A DNA stretch of 57,001 bases from an uncultured Clostridia bacterium. GTDB lineage: Bacteria > Bacillota > Clostridia > Christensenellales > Borkfalkiaceae. Both the position numbers and the translations under genes were made by a program. Below are positions 1 to 9,421 of this stretch, piece by piece. The first letter of the stretch is position 1; each line of letters begins with the position of its first letter. The notes beneath the pieces are model-generated. The model saw only the letters and a program-made list of their open reading frames with translations. It was not told the DNA's origin and ran no database searches. The DNA lies in assembly GCA_934271255.1 (NCBI GenBank), contig CAKQQS010000010.1:1-57001 (forward strand). Direction: 5' to 3'.

Positions 1-1
1 A

Positions 2-2245
2 ACCGTCGCGCCGTTGTATTCTATTACTGTATGGCATAATTACCCCGCGTCCGGCGAAAACTTCGTGTTTACTTTCCACAGCGGAGCAGACGTTGCCATT
101 TACGAAACGTTTAACGCAACCGAGTTGTACGACGCCGTAAAAGGAAAAATACGCATCAACGGAAAAACGCTTGAAGAAATCAATGCCGAAATAAGCGGAA
201 CGGTAACCGTTGCGGATATAGGACAAACTCATAAACTGACGTTAAACGTCGCGCGCAGTTACTTGAAATGGGACGGAACGGACACGTTCACGATGGAAAG
301 CGGAATATATTTTCCGAACGGAGCAAAGACGGACAGAACGACGAGCAAAATAATGTACGAAGGAACTATTGACGAAAACGCGTATTCGCAAAGCGGTTGT
401 AAGTTTAAAGAATACGTAATCGCGAACGGGGAAATCGCGCCGTTCAGAACGTTCGTATTGTATCATAACTCGTTCAACGCCGGCTACGATACGTTGATAG
501 CGATATTCAACAACGGAAACGCGGACGTTCCCGTATTAGTAGACGGAATGAGTTCGTCAACCTTAATGGAAATCGTAGGGGACAAGATAAAGATAAACGG
601 AGTCAAAATAAGCGAGATAACAAGCGGACTGTCTTTTTTGAATATCGGGTCCGATGCGAAGATAGCGATGAACGTATTGCAAAGCGCGAATATATTGAAG
701 AAAGACGGAACGGACGTTATCGAAATAGAAGAAGGGTTGGTATTACCTAACGGACTTACGATAGACAGAGGCGTAAAACAATTATTGTACGAATACGTAG
801 GCGGCGAAGGCAGTAACTCGGATAGTTTGTTCTGCGATTATATAGAAAAGACGGGCGAAACTGTCAACGTTATCGGTTGCGGAGTGTTTAAAAACGCAAA
901 CGACAGCGGTTACGACGCTATTTATTTCACGTTTGACAATCCCGTTGCCGACAAATATACCGTAATGACTACGCCGTACGTTATGAGAAATATTTTAATC
1001 AACGGCAGAACGCTCGAAGAAATCAACGAAATCACGGGCAACGTTTCGATTATCTGGAACCCGAACGAGGGGAAACATCAACTTTTGGTATTCAACAAAC
1101 AAAACGCCGTTACGAGTCTGAACTTCGACGACAAGGACAGAATCAAGATTAAGGCTGGTACGCTTATGTTGAACGGCTCGGTTACGGAAAACGATTACGA
1201 CGTTATAATCAAAAAATCCGATTCGGGATTGATTGCCGTAAACGTCGGCGCGTTGGTCAACAACTATATCGTTTTCGATTGCGTCGATAAAGGAGATGCG
1301 ATCGAGTTGTCGATATGGTTTGAATTAGCGAACCCCGAAACGGCGGGAGCGATTTCTACGGATAAATTGTCGTTTAAAGGTCAAAGCGTTTCTGCGGAAA
1401 GCGTTCAATGGAAAGTCGTAGGCGACGAAACCGTTTTGTCGATAACGTTCAACAAAACAGAACTTGCTACGGGCGACGCGATAAAAATATTATCCGAGTT
1501 CCGAATTGCAGGCGACTTGCAAACTACGGAAGAAATCGAGTTGGTGTATAGCGAAAAGTACAACTTCTGGATAGAAAGACAAGAAGGCGAGTTTTCGGGC
1601 GAAAAAATATCGATAACCGAACTGAACGCTCCGAAAGTAATTGCCGACGGCAGCCTGATGATAGAATTGAACTTTAACAAGATTTTAACGCCTATGCGCG
1701 ACGATTCGAGTTACGTCAGATTGCAGGACTACAATTTGAGTATATCCGAACTTATCGGCGGCACCAAGGCGGGTTTGACGGGCTATTACTACGATAAAAC
1801 GATAATAGGAAACCTGATATTTTTCGACATTCCCGCTTCTACTATGGAGAACGTCTTCGTAAACGGTAAATCTTTAAAAGAAATAAACAATGATTACGCC
1901 GTTACCGTAGGTATGTACGAAAAACAAATATATATCGTCATTGCGCCGAATTCCGAAAATAAACTTTACGCTAATCCCGATACCGTAATAACCGTTGAGA
2001 TAAAATCGGGAGTAAGGTCTTATATGGGCGGAAATACGACGGAAGACGAAAAGTTCTATTACGATTATAAAAACGGAAAATGGAGCGTAACGAAACCCGC
2101 AATCGAAGAAGATCCCGCGCCGTCGGGCGATAAAGACAAAAATAACGGGTGTCTTTTGAGTATCGGTTATAACGCGTTCGGCGTTTGCTTCATGGTTGTT
2201 TGCGCCGTTGCGGTAATAATGCTTAAAAAGAAAAGAGGTAAATAA
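2..2245 (+). CDS. Repeat-containing surface protein with C-terminal membrane anchor (5' partial)
   Basis: The reading frame is open from the first bases of the window, so the real start and any signal peptide lie upstream; the first in-window start candidate is TTG at 14. I do not recognise the family. The protein is beta-rich and carries a recurring motif of the form [IV]-N-G-x-[STK]-[LI]-x-E-I (codons at 155-184, 593-622, 998-1027 and 1859-1888), spaced about 146, 135 and 287 residues apart, which suggests duplicated modules of about 140 residues. The C-terminus has an acidic/Pro linker, an Asn-Asn-Gly-Cys, a hydrophobic membrane segment and the basic tail KKKRGK, so it is probably anchored with its bulk outside the cell. 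The esterase lipoprotein begins 4 bases downstream, so the two are likely co-transcribed. A glycan-binding or adhesive role is only inference. Confidence 0.7.
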   Translation, partial: TVAPLYSITVWHNYPASGENFVFTFHSGADVAIYETFNATELYDAVKGKIRINGKTLEEINAEISGTVTVADIGQTHKLTLNVARSYLKWDGTDTFTMESGIYFPNGAKTDRTTSKIMYEGTIDENAYSQSGCKFKEYVIANGEIAPFRTFVLYHNSFNAGYDTLIAIFNNGNADVPVLVDGMSSSTLMEIVGDKIKINGVKISEITSGLSFLNIGSDAKIAMNVLQSANILKKDGTDVIEIEEGLVLPNGLTIDRGVKQLLYEYVGGEGSNSDSLFCDYIEKTGETVNVIGCGVFKNANDSGYDAIYFTFDNPVADKYTVMTTPYVMRNILINGRTLEEINEITGNVSIIWNPNEGKHQLLVFNKQNAVTSLNFDDKDRIKIKAGTLMLNGSVTENDYDVIIKKSDSGLIAVNVGALVNNYIVFDCVDKGDAIELSIWFELANPETAGAISTDKLSFKGQSVSAESVQWKVVGDETVLSITFNKTELATGDAIKILSEFRIAGDLQTTEEIELVYSEKYNFWIERQEGEFSGEKISITELNAPKVIADGSLMIELNFNKILTPMRDDSSYVRLQDYNLSISELIGGTKAGLTGYYYDKTIIGNLIFFDIPASTMENVFVNGKSLKEINNDYAVTVGMYEKQIYIVIAPNSENKLYANPDTVITVEIKSGVRSYMGGNTTEDEKFYYDYKNGKWSVTKPAIEEDPAPSGDKDKNNGCLLSIGYNAFGVCFMVVCAVAVIMLKKKRGK

Positions 2246-2249
2246 CTTT

Positions 2250-3632
2250 ATGAAAAGAATAGGAATAATTATTTTAGTCTTAATTATTTTGTTTACGTTA
2301 GCGGGTTGCTCTAAGAAAAACAATAACGGCGGGGGAAACGGAGGAACCCCGCCCGCAGACAACGATTACGAAGACAAAGAAGACGAAAATAACGAACCTG
2401 AAATCATAGTTCCCGTCGGTTTTGAAACGATTTATTCGGATTTTAACCCGACGACCGACGGCAAATACAACGTTCCCGACGTCGAAAAGGAAAATATTAT
2501 GTGGAACACCGACGAGTTGTTCAAAAGAACCGTTGAAATTAAAGACGAAAAAGATTTGTCGGGCGGTATTCGTTCGTTTAAGTTTAAGTCGGAACCTTAT
2601 GCGGATAAACCGGAAACGTGGGTTTACGCCGCGTTGGGCATGCCCGACGAAAACGAATACGCAAAACCGAAAAACGGGTATCCCGCCGTCGTTCTCGTGC
2701 ATGGCGGCGCGGGGTACGTGTTTACCGAATGGATAACCTACTGGACTGATAAAGGGTTTGCGGCTATCGCGGTAGATATGTTCGGTAATATGCTGAACGA
2801 TGCGGGACAAAAGACGTACAATCCGGAAGGCGGAGCGGGTGAAAGAGACGGTATGAACTTCGACGATCCCGACGACGAGAAAAACTCATGGACGTACCAT
2901 TCCGTTACGAACGTTATTTTGGCGCACAATCTTTTGATTGCAAACGAAAATATAAACGCAGATCAGATAGGCATCACGGGTATTTCGTGGGGCAGTACGA
3001 TAGTCGAAATCGTATCGGCGGTCGATAAACGTTTTAACGCGTTCGCTCCCGTTTACGGTTCGGGGTATTTATACGAAGACAGTTTATGGGTTGACCGTAA
3101 AGGAGAGTTCGGCAAAGAAAAACGCGACGAGTGGATAGAAAAATACGATCCGTCGTCGTATCTCGAATACTCGACAAAACCCATTTTGTTCGTGTCGGGA
3201 ATCGACGACAACTGTTTCAACGTCGTCAACAGAACGCGTTCTTACGGTTTGGTAAAAGGCAAAGCCTTTTTCTCGCAAAGAAGCGATTTGCCGCACGGCA
3301 ATTCTTGGGAAAAAACTTACGAGATTTACGCGTTTTTCCTGCACGTTTTATTAGGGCAAGACACTTTGTCCGACGTCAATCCCGAAACGAAGATAGAAAA
3401 CGGCAGAATCTATTTCGGGTTTAAAACTCAAAAGTTTAATTCCGTTCAACTCGTGTATACGACTTCGACGGACGAAGACAGTCACAAATGGAAGTTTAAG
3501 ACGAGATTAGTAACAATTAAAAACGGTTGGTGTACCGCTCCCGACGGCGTTACCGCGTATTGTTTCGAGTTTATTCACGGCGAAATAGATCCCGGGTTCA
3601 AACTGTCCACGTCGGTTAAGATTTTAATTTGA
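2250..3632 (+). CDS. Lipoprotein alpha/beta hydrolase (esterase-like)
   Basis: A 460-residue exported lipoprotein. The N-terminus is a short basic start plus hydrophobic stretch ending in the lipobox LAGC (Cys20), followed by a Lys/Asn/Gly/acidic linker. The body is an alpha/beta hydrolase of the dienelactone hydrolase / acetyl xylan esterase / peptidase S9 type: an oxyanion-type HGGAG segment, nucleophile elbow GISWG (Ser246), an acid at Asp319 or Asp320 in SGIDDN, and a histidine at His349 in LPHGN. The C-terminal 90 or so residues look like a small beta domain. The ATG at 2250 follows AGAGGT at a suitable distance. The neighbours are glycosidases, so deacylation of plant glycans is a fair inference; the substrate is not known. 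Confidence 0.82.
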   Translation: MKRIGIIILVLIILFTLAGCSKKNNNGGGNGGTPPADNDYEDKEDENNEPEIIVPVGFETIYSDFNPTTDGKYNVPDVEKENIMWNTDELFKRTVEIKDEKDLSGGIRSFKFKSEPYADKPETWVYAALGMPDENEYAKPKNGYPAVVLVHGGAGYVFTEWITYWTDKGFAAIAVDMFGNMLNDAGQKTYNPEGGAGERDGMNFDDPDDEKNSWTYHSVTNVILAHNLLIANENINADQIGITGISWGSTIVEIVSAVDKRFNAFAPVYGSGYLYEDSLWVDRKGEFGKEKRDEWIEKYDPSSYLEYSTKPILFVSGIDDNCFNVVNRTRSYGLVKGKAFFSQRSDLPHGNSWEKTYEIYAFFLHVLLGQDTLSDVNPETKIENGRIYFGFKTQKFNSVQLVYTTSTDEDSHKWKFKTRLVTIKNGWCTAPDGVTAYCFEFIHGEIDPGFKLSTSVKILI

Positions 3633-3673
3633 CCGCATAATTTTAAACGACTTAACGAAAAGAAATTACCGAT

Positions 3674-4891
3674 ATGAGATTTGATATTGAAAAACACATA
3701 AATAAAAGCGTTGAAAGACTTGGCGGGAAAGATTACGCTCTCGCCAAGGTTTTTCAAAACAGCGCGTACGAATGGCAGGGCGATTACGAAGGAAGGTGTC
3801 TGTTGGCGTTTTGCAATTTGCATACGCTTACCGACGGCAAGTTCGATAAAGACGACGAATTGTTCAAAGAGATTCCTTCGCGGTTGAACGAGCGCGGTTA
3901 CTTTGGAACTTTAACGGACTCCGTAACGGAAGAACAAAGACTTGCTGGGCACGGTTGGCTGTTAAGGGGACTTGTGGAATACGCGAAACTGCACGACGAC
4001 GATACTGCGATTATGATCGCTAAAAAAATAGTAGAGTCGCTTTACCTTCCGGTTATCGACAAGTTAGATTTTTACAAGTTGGACAAAAATACGACGCAAG
4101 GGGGCGTCAGCGGTAACAATTTAACGGAAGCGGACGGTTGGAGATATTCGACCGACGTAGGCTGTTTGTTTATATCCGTCGACGGACTAACGGATTATTA
4201 TATCGCAGCGAAAGATAACGACGCGTTGACTTTGATAAATAAACTTATCGAAAAATATGTTCGGATTGATTTTGTCGGGAACAAGATGCAAACGCACGCA
4301 ACGTTGACCGCTTTGCGCGGAATATTAAGACTGTACGGCGAAACTAAAAACGACGAGTATCTGGAAATCGTAAAGAACGTGTTTGAAACGTACGTAAAGT
4401 ATGGCATGACGGCCACTTACTGCAACTTTAACTGGTTTGGCAGAGAAAATACGTGGACGGAACCGTGCGCGATAGTCGACAGTATGATTATTGCCGTTTC
4501 GTTGTATAAAATCACGAACGACGCAAGTTACAGAACTCTGGCAAGGAGAATATGTTTTAACGGCTTGACTCATTCTCACCGCGCGAACGGCGGAGCGGGA
4601 CCCGACAGTTGCGTTACGCCCGACTCACCCGTTTTAAAAACGGAGATGTACGAAGCGCCTTTTTGCTGCACGATGAGATATTGCGAAGGGCTTAAATACA
4701 TATACGACAATCAAGAAGTTTTCGCGGACGAAGACGCCGTTGAAAAATTAAAAGACGGCAGGACGCTGATAGGCGACGTACTTAAAGTTAAAGAGTCTGC
4801 TACGGGAAAAGAACTCTTGTTGACGGACGTCGCTTTTCCCGATAACGACGATACGAGATATTTGATTTTTGAGAAAGAAGATGACAGATAA
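3674..4891 (+). CDS. GH127-like glycoside hydrolase (putative beta-L-arabinofuranosidase)
   Basis: A 405-residue protein without signal peptide, so probably cytoplasmic. It shows the alpha/alpha-barrel signature of the DUF1680/GH127 family. In characterised GH127 enzymes a zinc ion is held by a Glu-x-Cys and a Cys-Cys pair, one Cys being the nucleophile. Here the matching residues are Glu263 and Cys265 in TEPC and Cys331-Cys332 in FCCTMR, so an active site looks intact. At 405 residues it is shorter than typical family members, which carry extra C-terminal beta domains. Its end overlaps the GH78-like gene by 11 bases, implying translational coupling. Likely role: release of L-arabinofuranose from oligosaccharides taken into the cell; specificity is inferred. 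Confidence 0.78.
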   Translation: MRFDIEKHINKSVERLGGKDYALAKVFQNSAYEWQGDYEGRCLLAFCNLHTLTDGKFDKDDELFKEIPSRLNERGYFGTLTDSVTEEQRLAGHGWLLRGLVEYAKLHDDDTAIMIAKKIVESLYLPVIDKLDFYKLDKNTTQGGVSGNNLTEADGWRYSTDVGCLFISVDGLTDYYIAAKDNDALTLINKLIEKYVRIDFVGNKMQTHATLTALRGILRLYGETKNDEYLEIVKNVFETYVKYGMTATYCNFNWFGRENTWTEPCAIVDSMIIAVSLYKITNDASYRTLARRICFNGLTHSHRANGGAGPDSCVTPDSPVLKTEMYEAPFCCTMRYCEGLKYIYDNQEVFADEDAVEKLKDGRTLIGDVLKVKESATGKELLLTDVAFPDNDDTRYLIFEKEDDR

Positions 4892-7082
4892 AGGCATGTG
4901 GATAAAAACAAAAGGCGGCGATATGAACGTTACTTGCTTGTTGATAAACAAAATAGTATGCGACGCCGAAACGGACGCCCGACTGAAAATCGGCGCGGTC
5001 GATTGTTTCAGAATATACGTAAACGGCAACGGATTGTTTTACGGACCTACGAGAACGGCTAAGGATTACGCCGTCGTCAATACGTATTCGGCTCGTTTAA
5101 TCAAAGGAGTAAACACTATCGCCGTTTTAGTAAACTCGTACAACGCGGCAACGTATTGCTGTTCTGAAAAAGCCCCGTTTTTTTATATAAGGCTTGACGC
5201 AGGCGGCAGAGTTTTTACCGAAAAGGATTTTAAAAGTTACGAATACGAACAAAGAGAAAAATACGCGCAGCGATATTCTTTTCAAAGAGCGTTCGTCGAG
5301 AGTTATGAGTTTTGCAAGGATTTCAACGACTTGATCGAAGACTATTATTATAACAAACAAGTTGCCGAAACGTACAGCGTAACCACTCCCGAACTGATTG
5401 ACGAACCGTATGCCGTCGACGAAACGGATAAGTCGATAAAAGCAAAAAAGATTTCAGACGGAACGTTTGACGTAGACTTGAATAAAACGGTGTGGAAAGA
5501 TCGCTCCGTATTTTTGGTAGGAAACAAGTTCGACGGGTATTATAAAAGTCAATTAAAAGAATGTATAAGCGATACGGTAAGCAAGTTTTCTTATAGCGAC
5601 GAAAACGGGAGCCGCCCGTATGCCGTTTACGACGTGGGAAGAAACGTAAGCGGATTTATCGTGCTGAAAGTCAAAGTAATAGAAGATTGCGAGTTGTATT
5701 GTACTTTTGACGAACGATTGCATGAAAACTACGTGGACGCGTTCAGACTATGGTGTTGCAACGTCGTTAAATGGAAATTGAAAAAAGGCGAATACGTTCT
5801 CGAAACGCAAGAAATATATACGTTGAGATATCTTCAAATCAACGTTTTAAAAGGAAAGGTAGCAAGCGTCGAAGCGGAGATAAAACTCGCCGAAAACAAA
5901 CGAGCGTATAATATAGATTTTAAGTGCGAAAACGACGAAATAACGAACGTTTTTCACGCCGCGCAAAATACTTTGGCTCAAAACTCCGTGGACTATCTGA
6001 CGGACTGTCCGTCCCGAGAAAGGGCTATGTGGCTTAACGACGTTTATTATTCTTCTCTTTCGTCCGATTTGTTGACGGGCGATTACCGTATTACCGATTA
6101 TACTATCGAATGCGTGCTTTTATCCGGGCAGTTGAAAGAGTTACCCGCAGGTATGCTTCCCATGTGTTACCCTTCCGAACACCTGAACGGCGAATATATT
6201 CCTAATTGCCCCGTTTGGTTTTTTCTTTTGGTGTTAAAAAGATTAAACGAAGGGGGGCTCGCAAAATACGAAAAGGTAATAAAAACAAAAATATACGAAC
6301 TCATAGAATATTTTAAAAAATATATCAATTCCGACGGATTGCTTGAAGATTTGGACGGTTGGATTTTTGTCGAATGGTCGCAAGCAAACAGCGCCGAGTT
6401 CGTGCGCGGAGTGAACTACCCGTCTAACATGCTGTATTACAAACTTATTTACGAAACGGCGCGGTATTATAACGATACGGCGCTTGCCGAATTGTCGGAT
6501 AATATGAAAAAGCAGATAATTAGGCAATCGTTTAACGGTGAATATTTTGAAGACAACAGAATACGGGAAAACGGCAAGTTGACTCTTAAAAAACATATAA
6601 GCGAAACGTGTCAGTATTACGCGTTTTTTTCGGGCGTCGCAACCGTTGAAGAATACGGCGGATTGTTTAAAGAATTAGTAGATAATTTCGGCTGTTTCAG
6701 AAACTCGAAATACAAAAAAGAGATTGACCGCGCAAACATAATAGTCGGTTTACTTATGCGCGCGGACATAATGAACGACGCGCGGCTGTACGACGACGTC
6801 GTTAAAGAAGTTATAAAAATATACGGCGTAATGGCGAAAGAAACGGGTACGCTATGGGAAAACTCATTGCCTTTTGCGAGTTGTAATCACTGCATAGCCT
6901 CTTATGCGGCGGTTATACTTTTACGCGCTTTGACGGGCTGTAAAGGGCTTGAAAACGGCATTTTGACTTTTGACGACGCGTATTGCGAAAAATACGATTG
7001 CGACGTTACGTTAAAAGATAAAAACGGCTCGGTAAGAGTCGTAATCGACAAAGGCAATCGCACTATCGAAAGAATAGTATGA
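4881..7082 (+). CDS. GH78-like alpha-L-rhamnosidase
   Basis: About 733 residues, no signal peptide. An N-terminal sugar-binding-like beta domain (RIYVNGNGLFYGP near residue 50) leads into a further beta domain and an (alpha/alpha)6 barrel. The GH78 acid motif is present: Asp375-Cys-Pro-Ser-Arg-Glu380 and Asp387, with the same spacing as Asp567/Glu572/Asp579 of Bacillus RhaB. I prefer the ATG at 4881, which overlaps the previous stop by 11 bases; TTG at 4869 and ATG at 4896 are alternatives. Together with the GH127-like enzyme it suggests breakdown of arabinose- and rhamnose-bearing glycans such as pectin side chains. Last gene before a strong terminator. Confidence 0.8.
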   Translation: MTDKGMWIKTKGGDMNVTCLLINKIVCDAETDARLKIGAVDCFRIYVNGNGLFYGPTRTAKDYAVVNTYSARLIKGVNTIAVLVNSYNAATYCCSEKAPFFYIRLDAGGRVFTEKDFKSYEYEQREKYAQRYSFQRAFVESYEFCKDFNDLIEDYYYNKQVAETYSVTTPELIDEPYAVDETDKSIKAKKISDGTFDVDLNKTVWKDRSVFLVGNKFDGYYKSQLKECISDTVSKFSYSDENGSRPYAVYDVGRNVSGFIVLKVKVIEDCELYCTFDERLHENYVDAFRLWCCNVVKWKLKKGEYVLETQEIYTLRYLQINVLKGKVASVEAEIKLAENKRAYNIDFKCENDEITNVFHAAQNTLAQNSVDYLTDCPSRERAMWLNDVYYSSLSSDLLTGDYRITDYTIECVLLSGQLKELPAGMLPMCYPSEHLNGEYIPNCPVWFFLLVLKRLNEGGLAKYEKVIKTKIYELIEYFKKYINSDGLLEDLDGWIFVEWSQANSAEFVRGVNYPSNMLYYKLIYETARYYNDTALAELSDNMKKQIIRQSFNGEYFEDNRIRENGKLTLKKHISETCQYYAFFSGVATVEEYGGLFKELVDNFGCFRNSKYKKEIDRANIIVGLLMRADIMNDARLYDDVVKEVIKIYGVMAKETGTLWENSLPFASCNHCIASYAAVILLRALTGCKGLENGILTFDDAYCEKYDCDVTLKDKNGSVRVVIDKGNRTIERIV

Positions 7083-7106
7083 CAACGAAAAATATTTACG
7101 GAACGG

Positions 7107-7139
7107 CAGGTATCGAACGCGGATACCTGTTGTTTTTTT
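7107..7139 (+). terminator. Rho-independent terminator after the glycosidase locus
   Basis: An 8-bp perfect stem CAGGTATC/GATACCTG with loop GAACGCG is followed by a T-rich run (TTGTTTTTTT). It lies 25 bases after the GH78-like stop codon. Confidence 0.9.
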
Positions 7140-7286
7140 GCGTTCGAGTCGTCGACGGGCGATGAAAAGGACGGTGAAAAAGCATCGAAAAAGAATATTA
7201 TAAGACTTTCGTAACGGTTTGGCGGGAAGAACCGATATAGTTAGTTAAATAAAAACGTAACGTAACGTAACGGGCGTGAATTATGG

Positions 7287-7315
7287 TTGTCTTTTAATTT
7301 TATTTATGTTATAAT
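7287..7315 (+). promoter_or_regulatory. Sigma-A-type promoter of ade
   Basis: TTGTCT (7287-7292), 17-base spacer, TATAAT (7310-7315) with an extended -10 TG at 7307-7308. The predicted leader is about 130 bases before the ade ATG at 7454. It contains a 7-bp hairpin (GTCGATA 7383-7389 with TATCGAC 7396-7402) followed by GACGTTTTT, which could be a weak attenuator. I see no purine-riboswitch core. The remainder of the 7140-7286 gap holds nothing recognisable except three tandem CGTAA units near 7257-7271. Confidence 0.8.
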
Positions 7316-7453
7316 GACAAAAAAGGGGAAAGAGGCGTATTGTTTTTACAACAACAGGCATATTTCTTAAAATGAATATCATGTCGATATGTTTTTATCG
7401 ACGACGTTTTTAAGCAATAAAAATATATTTTTTTGTGTAAAGGAGAATCAGGC

Positions 7454-9241
7454 ATGATTAACTCGTTTTGTAAGTTCCCGATATGGGAATGTACCCGCAA
7501 ACTTTCCGCCGTTGCGCTCGGCAAGGAAAAAGCCGATTTAGTAATTAAAAACGCAAAACTTATAAACGTTTGTACGCGTGAAATCCTCGACGGTTACGAC
7601 GTAGCGGTCGCTATGGGCAGAATTGCCGCGATAGGCGACGTTTCCGCTTCGATAGGGGACGACACCGTCGTTATAGACGGCAAAGGGAAATACCTTGCGC
7701 CCGCTTTTATGGACGGACACATGCATATAGAATCGTCTATGCTTACTGCGGGAGAATATGCGAGAGCGGTCATTCCGCACGGCACTTGCGGTATCTTTTT
7801 CGATCCCCACGAGATTTGTAACGTAATAGGACTAAGCGGCGTAAAATGTATGCTTAAAGACGCCGAAACAACCCCGCTCAAAGCAATGCTTACCACTCCT
7901 TCGTGCGTACCCGCGGTACCGGGTTTTGAAGACACCGGGTCGGAGATTCACCCGAAAGACGTTGAAGAAACGATGAAGTGGAAAGAATGCGTAGGGCTCG
8001 GCGAAATGATGAACTTTCCGGGGATAGTCGGCTCGGACGAACATACTCACGACATAGTAGGCGAAACTCTTAAAGCGGGCAAAACCGTTACGGGGCATTT
8101 CTCCATTCCGGAAACGGGCGCGATGCTTAACGCTTATATCGCCGCGGGAATAACTTGTTGCCACGAATCGACGACTGAAACTTCCGCGCTCGAAAAAATG
8201 CGCAGGGGCATGTACGCTCAACTCAGAGAAGGCTCCGCTTGGCACGACTTGGAAGAAGTAGGCAAGGCCGTTACCGATCACGAAGTCGACAGCAGGTTTG
8301 CTTGCCTTGTTTCGGACGACTCTCACCCGCATACGCTCATCGAAAGCGGACATCTCGATCATATAGTCCGCAGAGCAATAGAAGAAGGGTTCGATCCGAT
8401 AACGGCTATTCAGATGGTTACGATAAATACGGCGGAATGTTTCGGTTTATCGCGCGAACTCGGTTCTATCGCCCCGTCGAAATGCGCGGATATGGTGCTG
8501 ATTTCCGACCTTGAAAAATGCGTCGTAGACGAAGTGTTTATAGACGGCGAACTCGTTGCAAAAGGGGGTAAAACTCTCTTTGAAAACAAAAAATATACCT
8601 ATCCCGAAGAATACAGACGTTCGATTAAACTCAACAAGGTAGACGAAAGCGCGTTCAAAATCAAAGCGGAAGGCAAGGTTAAAGTACACGTTATAGAAGT
8701 AATTTCCGCAAAGACGAGTACTATTGACAAGGTTGTCGAAATGACCGCCGAAAACGGCGAACTCAAAGCGGATACGACGAGAGATATAATGAAAGCGTGC
8801 GTGTTTGAAAGACATCACGGAACGGGTAACGTAGGCAAAGGATTTATAAGCGGCTTCGGTATCAAGGAAGGCGCGCTTGCTCAATCCGTCGCGCACGACG
8901 CTCACAACTTATCCGTAATCGGCACTAACGACAGCGATATGGCGCTTGCCGTCAACACTCTTATCGATTGCGGCGGCGGGCTCGTCGCGGTGAAAAACGG
9001 CAAAATCATCGGGCTTGTCGAACTCCCCGTCGCGGGACTTATGAACGACGTTTCCGTCGAAAAAGCGGAAGAGAACGTCAAGGGACTTGAAAAAGCGTGG
9101 AAAGAACTCGGTTGCGCGTTGCCGTCGCCGTTCATGACGATGTCGATAGTATCGCTTGCGTGCTTGCCCGAAATAAGAATTACAGACAAGGGGCTTGTCG
9201 ACTGCCGTACCTTTAAGTTTCTCGATTTAATCGAAAAGTAA
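7454..9241 (+). CDS. ade: Adenine deaminase
   Basis: A 595-residue amidohydrolase that converts adenine to hypoxanthine and ammonia in purine salvage (EC 3.5.4.2), cytoplasmic. The metal-binding motif FMDGHMHIESSM (around residue 85), the FFDPHEI and CCHESTTE segments and the C-terminal GGGLVAVKNG region are typical of the bacterial Ade family, and the length fits. ATG at 7454 is preceded by AAAGGAG at 7439-7445; an in-frame TTG at 7433 lies before that ribosome-binding site and is unlikely to be used. Monocistronic: promoter upstream, convergent minus-strand gene downstream. A weak imperfect hairpin around 9279-9306 might end the transcript, but I cannot call a clear plus-strand terminator. 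Confidence 0.95.
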   Translation: MINSFCKFPIWECTRKLSAVALGKEKADLVIKNAKLINVCTREILDGYDVAVAMGRIAAIGDVSASIGDDTVVIDGKGKYLAPAFMDGHMHIESSMLTAGEYARAVIPHGTCGIFFDPHEICNVIGLSGVKCMLKDAETTPLKAMLTTPSCVPAVPGFEDTGSEIHPKDVEETMKWKECVGLGEMMNFPGIVGSDEHTHDIVGETLKAGKTVTGHFSIPETGAMLNAYIAAGITCCHESTTETSALEKMRRGMYAQLREGSAWHDLEEVGKAVTDHEVDSRFACLVSDDSHPHTLIESGHLDHIVRRAIEEGFDPITAIQMVTINTAECFGLSRELGSIAPSKCADMVLISDLEKCVVDEVFIDGELVAKGGKTLFENKKYTYPEEYRRSIKLNKVDESAFKIKAEGKVKVHVIEVISAKTSTIDKVVEMTAENGELKADTTRDIMKACVFERHHGTGNVGKGFISGFGIKEGALAQSVAHDAHNLSVIGTNDSDMALAVNTLIDCGGGLVAVKNGKIIGLVELPVAGLMNDVSVEKAEENVKGLEKAWKELGCALPSPFMTMSIVSLACLPEIRITDKGLVDCRTFKFLDLIEK

Positions 9242-9367
9242 TTCAATACGACGAAAGTCGGTTTGACGACCGGATATATGCGGTTTTCTTTCGATGCGGA
9301 AAAACCGAATCGTTTTGTCTTACGGCGAAATTGCGAACAAAACGTAAACCTATATTGAATATCGTAT

Positions 9368-9408
9368 AAAAAAACGCCCTTGTTTGCCAAACGTAGCAAA
9401 CAAGGGCG
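9368..9408 (-). terminator. Terminator of the DnaD-domain gene
   Basis: A perfect 13-bp stem, CGCCCTTGTTTGC (9375-9387) with GCAAACAAGGGCG (9396-9408) and an 8-base loop. On the minus strand it is followed by seven U residues (A run 9368-9374), so it ends the minus-strand transcript. The plus-strand side lacks a U run. Confidence 0.9.
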
Positions 9409-9421
9409 CTTGTAAATTAAA

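Noticed and set aside
7257..7271. Tandem CGTAA repeat
   Set aside because: Only three units, no spacer structure, not a CRISPR or a known site.
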